Shown piece after piece: positions 46,701 through 58,700 of a stretch of DNA of 64,000 nt. Source of the stretch: Salvator merianae (taxonomy: Eukaryota; Chordata; Lepidosauria; Squamata; Teiidae). Positions within the stretch are counted from its first letter, which is position 1. Each line of letters starts with the position of its first letter. Under the pieces are notes generated by a model. It was not told the origin of the DNA, made no database searches, and saw only the letters and a program-made list of their open reading frames with translations. A program made the position numbers and the translations under genes. The stretch lies in assembly GCA_003586115.2 (NCBI GenBank), contig QVOM02000021.1, positions 10,616,248 through 10,680,247 of the forward strand. The letters are read 5' to 3'.

Positions 46701-49700
46701 ATTCGGCGGTCTCTTCCATTTTGCCATCTGAAGCTCTGTTTGTTGCAAACCTTATGTAAGCTGCCTGCTTCTTGTATTATACATTTTCCTCTCAAAGGTC
46801 CACTATTTTGGCCTTCCTGCACTCCTATTCCTTAACCATTTTCCCACTTAGTTTCTTTCCTTTCATCTCTGTTTGTTTCTTTCCCTTGTATGGGCAGTCT
46901 CTGACTTTACCTTAAGTCTGCAATGGGAAGTTATTTCTATATATCTCTTTTTGCAAAAAGCCCTTGCTCTTGGCAGCTTCAAAAATACAGATTGCAATAT
47001 CATTGCCTGACTTTCTTTGCCCTGCTTTGCTAATAGTCTGAGTGCTTACTATGCCCCCTCGTGGACATACCTGACAAAACGGAGATATTTCTCCTTCCTG
47101 TTCTTAATTTAAAAGATTTTCTACGTGGTCACGAAGACCCAAGTTTAAATCTTTCAGGATTAAAAAAACCAAAGGCTTTGTATTTCCAGTTGTAGAAATT
47201 ACAAAAAATTGTATTCTTGAGATAGACCTTTTGCCTTTTGAATTTTTTTGCACTACATTTACAGACATTAATGTTTAGACAAAAATACTTTTAGTTACTT
47301 CTTGCTTTTTTTAAAAAAAATGCTCTTTTAATCTCTTAAGGTTTGATGTATTTTAAAATATTCATTTTGCTTTATTACCTGCTAGAGGCATTTGGAGAAA
47401 GTAGGTAAAACTATAAACAAAGTACTGAAATATTATATTACCTAGATATCCTTCTTTTTTCTTTACATGTGAAATGGGGCATTTTCAGCTAATATTTGTC
47501 GCACTAGAGTTCCCAGAAGTTGCAGGTAACATGCCCAATAGTCAGAAATGTCAGCAGTTGCTGTTCAGCAAGTTTCCTTTCTCATGTGCTGTAGTGGAAA
47601 TGAACAAGAACGTTTGAAACTTCTTGTTGTTAGGTCATTAGATCATGTCTGACTCTTCGTAATCCCATGTCTCATAGCACACCAGTGCCTTCTGTCCTCT
47701 TCCATCTCCAAAGTTTGCCCAAGCTTATGTTCGTTGCTTCCATGACACTATCTGTCCATCTCATCTTCTGCTGTCCCCTTCTCCTTTTGCCTTCATTCTT
47801 TCCCAGCACCAATGAGTCCGGTCATTTCATTATGAAGCCAAGGTATTTGAGCTTTGTCTTCAGTATTAGTCCTTCCAGTGAATAGTCAAGGTTGATTTCC
47901 TTTAGTATTGTCTGATTTGATCTCCTTACAGTTCAAATGACTCTCAGAAGTCTTCTCCAGCATCACAGTTCTAAAGTGTTTATTCTTTGGTGCTCAGCCT
48001 TCCTTATAATCCAGCTCTCACAGTCCTACATTAGTACTGGGTAATCCATAGCTTTGGCTCTGCAGACCTTTGCCAGCAAGGTGATGTCTCTGCTTTTTAG
48101 TACATTGTCCAAATTGGCTATAGCCTTCTTCCCAAGGAACAAGGTTTTTTTTAAATCTCATGGCTGTAGTCACCATCTGCTGTGACCTTGGAGCCCAAGG
48201 AAAGAAAATCTGACACTGCTTCCATTTTTCCACCTCAGTTTACCAGGAAGTGATGGGACCAGTTGCCATGATCTTAGTTTTCTTAATGTAGAGCTTAAAG
48301 CCAGCTTTTGCAGTCTCGTCTTTCACCTTCATCAAGAGGCTTCTTAAGTTTCCTTCACTTTCTGCCATCAGAGATTAAGATTGCCAGGAGAAATATCAGT
48401 CTGCATATCTGAGATTATTGATATTTCTCCTGGCAATCTTAATTCCAGCTTTTGATTCATCCTGCCTGGCATTTCACACAATGTACTCTGCATATAAATT
48501 AAATAAATAGTGTGACAATATGCAGCATTGTCATACTCCTTTCCTAGTTTTGAACCAATCAGTTGCTCCATGTTGGGTTCTAAATTGTTGCTTCTTGACC
48601 CACATAGAGGTTCCTCAGGAGGCAGGTAAGGTGATCAGGTACTCCCATGTCTGTAAAAACCTGCCATAATTTATTGTGATCCACACAACCTGTTTAAGTA
48701 TAGGTATAACTTAAAAGCATAAAGATTGAAAAACAATGGAAAAAAAGAGAAACTTGATATCACAAGAATCCTTGTTCCCTCATTATAAATTTCGAGATGA
48801 TTGTCAATATCTCTGAGAGCTGAAAGCTAAACTGGTAGAAATTACTGTTGACATTTTCAAGATTTGAGAATACTAAGCATTTTTACTTGTCAGCTGAGTA
48901 TTTGTGTATCATAATACAGGTATTGTTCAGTATTAATAATGATGATGATGATGATAAAAAATGAGTTTGGCATATTTATGAGAATTGTTAAACAAAATGG
49001 CAACCAAACTCATTTACAATATTTGTGTTTGAGCCCAGAAAAGAGCATTTTCAGGAGATTTTTTCAAGCAAGGGTGTGTGTCAGAAACACGGTTTTCTGG
49101 TCCTTGCTATCTGTAAGATTCCATATTTGCGTTGTAGGGATGGAATGGAACCCTTTGGAATAATAAGGGACGGTGACTGTGTTATGCAAACTATGGCTTG
49201 ACAATATTCACATGGAATAGAATAAGTCTGGGACTGCATTAAAGTGATGTTTAAAAGGTGACCAGAGGTTGCCTAGGGGACCAGGTCAGGCAAATCTCAA
49301 GGAACTGGTCCCATTTCTCAAAGGATGTTCCCAGACTGACACACTGGCCCTAAGGCACTTGAGTGGGTGAGGTTCTAGCTTCCCTTTTGGTTCTGGTTCT
49401 ACAGCAAAAGTTTTGGCCACAATTTCAGGGCTGTGGCCCAGAAGGGCCACTGCAAGACTGTTACAAGCAGCACTCTGGGTTATTACTGGAATGGGGAAAA
49501 TAGCTACAGGCAGCTAGTTTGTGAAGCAGGATCTTTGGGAAAAAAAGGTTTTAAAAATGAGAAATCACCCAAGTGAACTATAAAATCAAGGACAGGCAGC
49601 ACAAAACCTTCTCAGATAGAAAATTTTTTGAAAACAAAGAATACACTTTATCAAATAGAGGCAGAACCTTTAAAAAGGACATAAAACCAATACAAACCTC

Positions 49701-52700
49701 GAATTTTACAGAAATCAGTTGACAGATTCAAAAGGCAGGGAATATATAGGCAAAAGCAATGCAGCAGCAGCAGCAGCAGGCTAGCCCTGTAGAGGTCTCT
49801 CTCCCAGAGACTCACTGCACATGTACAGGAAGAAAAGCTTGTAAGTGGCTTTCATGAATGAACTGGGGTCTTCTAAGGACAGTCAGGTTAACAGAGAGGC
49901 TATATGGAAGGAAAATGGAACCTAAACCTCAACTAAACTAACCCTGGGGAGCCCAGATTATCAGGGAATATGCAGATATCTTATCCTCTTACACGTTGGT
50001 CTGTGAGGAGGTTGCAAAGCTGTAAACTGGCAAAAGAGGCTTGAAGCTCAGGAAAAGTCCTGGAAGCAAAACAGTCCAAAATAGCAGGATTGCCTTGAAA
50101 ATGAAGCTAGGAGTCAGCAACAAGGTCCTTGGATAAATACTCCAATATAAATAGCAGGGTTGCTTTCAAACAGAGCCAGAGATCAGAAGGAGGATCCTTA
50201 CTGGTCCCAAAAAACCATTGCAGCCACAGAGAAAATCAGAAAGCAGCTAGATGGGAGAACCAACCAGGCAAGCAATCCAGAGGGAGGTTTCTGATGATGG
50301 AGCTGTTGCAAGGGGTGGGGTGGGGGTGGATAATGGAAGTGTGTGTCTGTCTGTCTATCTGTCTCACTCCTGCTCTCTCTCTCAAGACTTTCTGGGAACT
50401 ACTTTTATTACTGTGTTAGACACAGGGGCTGACCCTAGCCCTAAAATTCTGCCCAGGAGAGGAGATCCTTCTTCATGTGAAGGGAGGGAATATGTGTAAA
50501 GGGTGTGCTGGTGTAATGTCCAAATAAGATCTTTCCTTCATCTGGCAGATGTACCTGGGTATATTAAGGGTCAAGGCCCTGATCAAGTTGTTATCTCAGT
50601 GCCTAATCTAATCAGAATTGGGACACATTCCCAACTAAATCCTATTATTGCAGGTTGGCATTCCTCATAGGTATCTTCCAGATATTTACAAAGAAATGTC
50701 AATAGGTCAAATATTTCCGTTTAGATTCTGCCCAAAGTAAATACCAGCTATCACTAATCCATTTAAATGAATTATTTCTCCTGAGGATGGGCTTCCTCTG
50801 ATTCAGCCTCGCTTATGTAGCTGTCTCTGTTCTAATCTCTTTGGCTGCACCCAAAGACAGAATATTTTGCAATTCTTCCTTGTCCTTTTGGCTTTCCAAG
50901 ATGGATTCTGGTCTAGTACAGGGATTCAGGCTTTCTGGTCCATTTCCCTATACTTTCAACCAGTATGCCAATTATAATATCCAGTACTCTGGTCTAGGGG
51001 TGCCTGTGCCTTGGCAGACCCTTGCCTTTAATGGCACAGCACCTTAAAGAAGGAGGAGGGGGAGGAGTTGGTTTTTTATACCCTGCTTTTCTCACCCAAA
51101 GGGACTCAAAAGTGGCTAACAAACCTTCTGTTCTTCTCCCCACAACAGGACACCCTGTGAGGTAGGTGGGGCTGTGAGAACTCAAAACAGAGCTGTGACG
51201 AGCCCAAGGTCACTCAGCTGGCTTCATGCAGAGTGCAGACTCGAACTGGGAGAGTTCCAGATAAGAGTCTGAAACGTTTAACCACAAGGCCAAACTGGCT
51301 CACATGTTTAAAGCTTCATGTTTTGGGGGAGAGGCTGTATCAGGACTCTGTCTACATGGGCATCTTCCTCACAGCTGCCCAGAGAAAACACCCCACTTTC
51401 AGTGATGAGTCAGCCCATCAGCAACTGTAGCCTAACTAAACAGGAGCAATCTTCTGCTGCTCCTGAATTTTACCTTATAGCGTGCAAATGAAGGATCATG
51501 GTTTATTACAAATAGCAACAGTGCTTTTCTAAGACTTCCATATATCTATGTCTAGTTGTGCAAGCATATTTCTAAACATCTATGATTTTTAGTTCATGAA
51601 TTACAAATGTAAATCAGGTACTCATTCATTTGTGCTGCAGAATTTGATCTCACTCATAAATGGGATATAGATTTATGCATGTATAGTATTTTCTTTTTCA
51701 TTATTAAAAGCTATATTACAGTGAAAAGACCATATGTTGCATCAAAATCATTATGATCATATACATTCATACCACCTGATCCATCACATTATTTTTTTTT
51801 TCTCTTCTAGAATATTCTGTATCATTAATTGCACCATTTTCCATGAGAAATATTTAAAGTCTGCATTCGGCATTGCATCTAACAATAGTTTCCATACAGT
51901 TAAACAACTCAGTTTTTTTAATACCTTAAATTCTGTTTCGTCTTTCTGATATTATTTCATCTAGCAATATTTCCCAAATCTTACTATATATGTATAGTAT
52001 TTGCATCCACATTCTGACTCAACTTGTCATGCATAAATATCATGTTCCATTCCCTATCAGGGGACCAGAAGCTAGTTTCCTGGGAGGAGAGACTGAGAGA
52101 AGTAGGCATGTTAGCCTTGAGAAGACTGATATTATTCAAACATGTTTAGAGATGCTATAAAGAAGAGAGCTGTGACCTATTTTCTATTATCCCAGAATGC
52201 AAGACACAAAATAATGGGGTTAAGCTTCAAGGAAGAAGGTTCCAGCTGAATATCAGAAAAAGGCAATTAAGCTAAGAGTATTTAATAGGAGATAGATTAC
52301 CTAGGGATTTAATCATCTCTCCTTTATGGATGTGTTCCAGGGCAGGCTTTACTTTGGGTTTCTGCTTGGTGCAAGCACTGAACTTAATAGCTAAATTGTT
52401 CTTTATTCAGTTAATTCATAAATAGGAAAATATATTCTAAACAAGAATTAATTCACAACTATCTTTAAAAATAGCATTTTTCTGTGTGAATGTCATCTTC
52501 AGTATGACATGGAATCTTACCTTTTTTTTTTTTTTTTAACCTTCCTGTAGCATTCATCTGCGAAGCAAGATGTGCAGCTTATAACATTGCATGAAATTTT
52601 AGAGGTAAGATAATTTTTTTTATGCTGAAGGGTGTGGTGTGTTGAATGTGCTACAAGTGGAAAGGAATAGTTACAACCCACCACATGCAGTCTGAGCACC

Positions 52701-55700
52701 CAGCTGAAACTGTCCATCCCATCACAATTATGTGTGGGCATGTAAAAATACCTAGAGCCAGGTATTTGCTAGACAAATAGGTTTATTCAAGGTTAATCTT
52801 ACAGTGGTGAGTTCAGATACGTATATGCTGTGTTATGTCCATTATCAACTCTGCCCTTATCGCTTTCATTTTGTCTATGCTAACCAACAGCATGCATTCT
52901 CTAGAATGTTTATCATTGGTGAATTTGCCATTTGGACTGAAAATAAAATACCCTACTCCATTTCAGATTTTTAATGTTTTCATATTGGAGTAATTTATTT
53001 AGATATTTTGGTTAGAAACATCAGAAGCAGCCTTACACTGAATCAGATCACTGATCTATCTTGGCCAGTGTAGTCTGTGCCAACTGGCAGTAGCTCTGCA
53101 AGATCTCAGATTTAGTTAGAGATGTTAGCAATTGAACTTAGGTTCTGTGCGCAAAGCAGATCCTGTTAAATATTTGTTAAATAGATCAGTTAATGCATTG
53201 TCCAGCTTTTTTTTACATGTTAATTGACTACCTTCCCCCTCGGTTAGGTGAAAAGCTTTTTTGATCTCTTCAGCTGCCTCAGGCCATGATCCAACGAGCC
53301 GGTGAAAGTGGCAGTGACCTGCTGCGGAAGCGACAGGTCCTTCCTGGGGCCCACCACACCAGCCACTGTGGGTGCATCGTCAGAGCGTACAAATATGGCC
53401 GGTTGCTCTGATGTTGTGCTGCTGCAGGGCACAGGAAGGAGAGAGCATTGCCAAAGGGATTGGAGAGTGTGGAATCCTACTCTCTTCCCTCCCATGTCTT
53501 CCCCCGCTTCCACAACAGAGCACAGATGATAGGCGTGTGCGCACATGTGACCCTTGAGACACACTTGCATACGCCTGTCACTTTAACAAGGCCATCTGAG
53601 TCTCAGCATTGGAGACCTTACTACGGAAGTGGCCTGACCAGGCCAGTTAGGAACTTCCAGCTGGCAAAATTCTTTCTAGCTTGTTTTTGAGAAGCTGGGG
53701 AAAGTTTAAATACTCAGTCCTGCGCTTTCACAATGACCACCTGTAGATCTCTAACATCAGTTCCATTGGTTATCTGGGACCTTTAGAAGGCTAAATCGGC
53801 TGGATTCAACATCCATAAAGAGCTGCCCTTCCGTAATTGTTTGTCAGCCTCTCCAACAAAACCTCTTCATGGTCTATTTTATCCTTGGCTACAGACATGT
53901 GAATGCAAAATTAGTCTTTCACAAAGCAGTTGTCTGGTCGCTAGCAAAGAGCAGCTATTTTTGTCCCTTGAGGCCAGTTGATAACAATGGACTAGACGCA
54001 GCGTGCCTAATCGTACATAGCGTTTGGTCATTCAGCAGTGGGAGAAGGAAGCTGCTTGCAACCTATGAATGCTTTTACACAGGGTTAGAAAGGAGAGGTT
54101 GTGCCTTGACTTTAGTAGAGTATAAGCGCCTCCAGAACCCTGTCGTTAGCTTAGGAGAGATTGAAATCGGGTGCTTGGCACTTCACTGAACAGTAATAGG
54201 GAGAACATCTCATGTTCTGCAGCACCCAGGAAATTGAGTGAGTAGGAGAAAATGCACAGCCCAGACTATGCTGAGAAAGAAACTGAAGCGAATTTAATCA
54301 TGCATGTGGAAAGTTTCCAATGTAAAAACGATACTGCTGGATCAGACCAACGCCCTGCCTGATCCCAGCAACTGGTATTGGAAAGCATATTTCCTCCGCT
54401 ACTGGATTTCCATATGTGAACTTGCATGATTCCCTTTTTAAACATCCAGCCTGGTGACGCTTACTACATGTTGCAGTGGGAATTGCACCGTTTAGCTGTA
54501 CAGAAAAGTGTGGGCTTTTTAAAATCTCTCCTTCAGTACCTTAACACTGACGTTCGCTGGATGACTTGTGCTTTTAGTATTATGTGAGTGGGGGAAAAAA
54601 GACCTCACTATCCACTTTTTTCCACAGCCTGCATAATTTTGTATGTCATTTTCATAACCCACCACTCTTGCTAGTATTGTTGTTCAGCTGTAAAGGCTAA
54701 AAGGTAACTTTTGCTCACAGATAATTAACAGAGATGTGCATTTGCTTGAGGCCCAGTCCTCCCTTCTTTCCTCTAACCGGGCATAACTTTTCTTGTGCAT
54801 GTCTCTTCAGATGTTGACGGCAAGTGTAATGTTCTGTGACAAGGAACTTTTATAGCAGCAAATGATTTGTAGGGTAGCTGCACTTGATTAAACATCTTGT
54901 TCTTGCTCTTTTTCTTTTTAATTTATACATTGTGCTCTAATCAGTGGGTGACATTTAACAGGCCCAGACATAGCCAGACAGACCCAGAGAGCCATCCTAC
55001 ATCTTTGTGCTTCAAACAGCTCCCAGAAGCGATTGTTTCTAGCTTTTCAAGAACTGTTATGGGATCAGAGTTTATAGGTGGCTTTTAAAACTTATAGTTG
55101 GTTATTAAACCCGTGCACAGTCTGTTAGCTTATTTAGAAATTGCATTATTATACAGTATATCAGTGAAAATTCAAGTTTGTGTGTAAAAACAGGTACAAT
55201 TTTTTTAAAATACTTAGAAGCCAGAATCTGATTATATGTTAATCAATGGTTGCTGTTGTGTATTTAAAAAAGAAAAACATTTTTAATATGTGTTTTTCCC
55301 TCTACAGTGGACCTAGCAACTAAAGTTCAAGTTGAATAGTTACCATGAAATGTATTTCTCCGTGGTTTGTTGCTGGAGGCTTCAAGGCATCACAGGCATT
55401 CCCTGCACAAAGTTCCCAACAGAGGAGCTGAATTTAAAGGAATAAAACCAACTGCCACCAGTGATCAGTATTTCCTGCTCTGTTGCAGGGCTCTGCAGCA
55501 TATCAATTTTAATGGACATGTTGGGAGCTAAACCAGTTCTCCAAGATGAATCTCATAGAGAAGCCCTTCAGAAGGACTTGTTTGGGGAAGAGAATTGGCT
55601 GTGCCCACTTATTTTATTAAATATAAAGACTTTTTTTTTTTCTGGCTGTAGGGGCTAAAGTTCTGGAAGAGGTTTTTGGTTTCATTCCTTTTGCCCCAGT

Positions 55701-58700
55701 AATTACTCAGGGAGTTCAGGATGGCCAAGATCAAAACCAGGAGGACATTGTCAGGAATTCTTCAGTTCTGAATCATCCTCTCAGGCTATTGCCAGGCAAA
55801 CTAAACAGACCCTGTCTATCCATATCTTCAATAACTTTCTGTGGGTGCCAGACTGCTAGCCTTTCTGAAGGTGTGGGGTTCAACAACATCAGCCTAGTGA
55901 CTATTGAATGTGGTATCCAATCATCTAACTGGAGTTTGTTGCTCTACTTCTTTTCAATCTTTAATTCCACAATCTTTCATCACAGCCCAGTTAATTCAAA
56001 ATGCCCCCACAGAACTTTTTTCTGTCTAAGGTGTAGAAGAAGAGTTGAGGGTTTATTTCTTCCTTTCTGTCATTCCCAAAAGGGACTCGAGGTGAGGAGC
56101 GATCCTGGGTCTCCAATATATAAATCAGTTTGTTTGGTACTGTGCATTCAAAATGAATCTCTGTCTTTCACCTGGGCATCCTTGGATCCTGGGATTTTCT
56201 GGCCTCTGTGGATTTGAAGGAAATGTACCTGAAGCCTCCTTTGGTGGGGTTCCCTCTTCCAACTCCTTCAAGGCAACTATCTAGCAAAGTGCCCTATGTT
56301 GTAGTGACCACAGAGGCCTCATTCCTTGCTTGAGCTGGGCACTACTGTGGCTATTGTACTGGTAGTCGTTGGTTTTCTTGAAATTTCAATCACAATATAA
56401 ATCAGAGCTTTGGGCCATCAATTTATCCCTTTGGAGGTTTCTTCTTTTGGTGAGAGAGGCACATGTTTTGGTTATTACAGAAGTCACATTTCCATGAGGC
56501 ATCTGCAGAAAATGGGACTTCCAACATTTCAAAGTTTACAGGGTCTCTCAACAACTATTTTCTTATGGGTTCATTGTTAGGTTTACACACCACAGGAGTC
56601 AACAACTTTCTGAGTCCAAGAAGAGTTAATCCAGGGGAGTGATCCATCTCTCCAGTTCATCAAGACTATTGTGGAGAGAAGGGGGAGGCCAGTAATGGAT
56701 TTCTTCATGTCACATCTCAATAGGAAAGACCTTCTGTATCTTTCCAGGCAATGGAAAGTGGAATCAGTGAAGGTGGATGCTCTTTCCTAACCCTTTATCC
56801 CTTTCCTCTGGTTCCTTTTATCTCAAAATTGGTGTAGAGAATCAGAAGGAGAGGAGTTCAAGTTATATTGGTTGCCCCTTATTAGCCAAGAAACAATTGG
56901 TTTCCATCTCTGGCAGGCTCCAGCTGTGGGGATTTCCTCTCTGACCAGAAATGTTATCTCCGGGCACAGTTTTCCACCTAGAATCACAATGACTCAGGCT
57001 AACTGCCTAGCCATTGAACATGACTGGCTGCAATCTCTAATATTTTCTAATAAGTACTTGAGACTGTTTTAGCTTGCAGAAGGCCAATGATGAACAAAAT
57101 TTATGAAGACAAATGGAAAGCTTTTCCTTGTTAATAAAGGGTGTTTCAAAAAGATGGACCCAATTTCAAAGTAGTATATTTCACCATGGCCACTTGTTAC
57201 AATTATACAAAAAGTAAGAAATGGTTTAATGAGTTACAAAGTTTTACAAACTATTTTATAAATGCTGTATGTGCCCTCCACCTGCTATACGGACCACATT
57301 GAGATGATAGTTGAATTCATCCTGAATGCCTCTCAAAGTGTCTTCTTTCACCAAAGTCACTGCTGCCACGATTCTGGTTTTGAGGTCATCCAGCTTTGAA
57401 ACTCGATGCCCCACCCTTTCAAGTGGTAAGAGTTTCAATCATGGGCGGTTCGTGGGTTGCGGAGATACAGCGATTTTAAATTGGGTCCATCTTTTTGAAA
57501 CACCCTGTATAAGAGGAAGCCCTGTCCTCCTACTTTAGTTAGGGTATACCAAGTATTAGATTTTCTCCAGGATAGGTTAAGTTTGTGACTTCAGGCACAC
57601 TTGTTGAAGAAACAGATAGCGGCTCTTTCATCACTGCTGGAGCTTGCCATCAGAGTGCCTTGTCAGAACATCTGATGTTAAAACATTTCATTAGAGGTGC
57701 CAAGCTCCTATGTTCTGATTTCCCATGATTTCCCTTAATGGAAGCTACATAATGTTCTGAAACACTTTACCCAACTGAACCTCTTGAACACAAAATCCAG
57801 TTGAACCTCTTGAAGAGGTATCCCTACATTTTCTCTGCTTTAAGATTGCCTTCCTTATGGCAATGATGTCAGCTCACCAAGTATCAGAGTTGGCAGCCTT
57901 AATAGTACATTCTCACTTACGTGTGCTTGGGCCAGATTCAGTTATCAATCCATCCTTCCTCTCAAGGATAGACATTCCCATGTGGATCAAGAAATTTATT
58001 TGCTTTCATTTTGCCCCAGACCTTCGAAAGATCTAGAAAGGTTCTGGCATACTTTGGACATTTGACCTGCTCTTAAAGATTTATATGAGTCAGACAAGGA
58101 GTATTAGATAGACTGATCCTCTTCATCTGTTACCATTCAGCTAGTTAGGTCCTAAGGCTCCTGCTCCCACTATTGCCCGGTAGATTAAAGCATGTGTATC
58201 TTTAGCATACAAGTCAAGCTTCTGCATGGGATTGTGGTTCATTCAGCTAGGGCAATAGCTGCTTCTGTGGCATTATTTGCCAGTGCCTCAAACCAAGAGA
58301 TCTGCCATGCTGCTACATAGCAGACTCCTTCTTTGTTCATAAAGCATTACAAGCCTCAAATCTGCTGAGGTCCACTTAGGTAGGATATCTCTTCAGCAAG
58401 TAACTGATTCTTCCCTCCCTCATTCAGCTTTCCTGTGGTTTTTTGGAGGCCTCCAGTAGCTAGGTCCACCGAAAATATCAAGTTGGCTACTCTGCCACTG
58501 GAGAAATTCATTCACACATGGAACTCCTCAGCTTGGATGTGCCATTTGCGTTTGGTGCTTCTCTTGTTTCACTTTTCTGTTACTCCTGTTCAGTAATGCC
58601 ATTGGAAATAACTAGTTGTGGTGGTGGTTGAATGATTTTATTCCTCTGAATTCAGGTCTTCGTATAGGGAATCATCTGTGATGCCTTGGAGTCCTCTAGC

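Larger units (their letters stand above)
46562..52550 (+). other. CENPK large intron with BovB, SINE and CR1
   Basis: Holds the antisense BovB fragment (47,628-48,700), (GAT)n at about 48,939-48,956, (CAG)n at 49,761-49,779, a minus-strand SINE (51,046-51,301) and a CR1 fragment (52,060-52,375). 49,200-50,830 is less AT-rich, with several short open frames, but I cannot assign it. Confidence 0.75.

Noticed and set aside
53869..54189. 106-codon open frame
   Set aside because: No recognisable motif, no splice context fitting CENPK, and of a length expected by chance in this much sequence.
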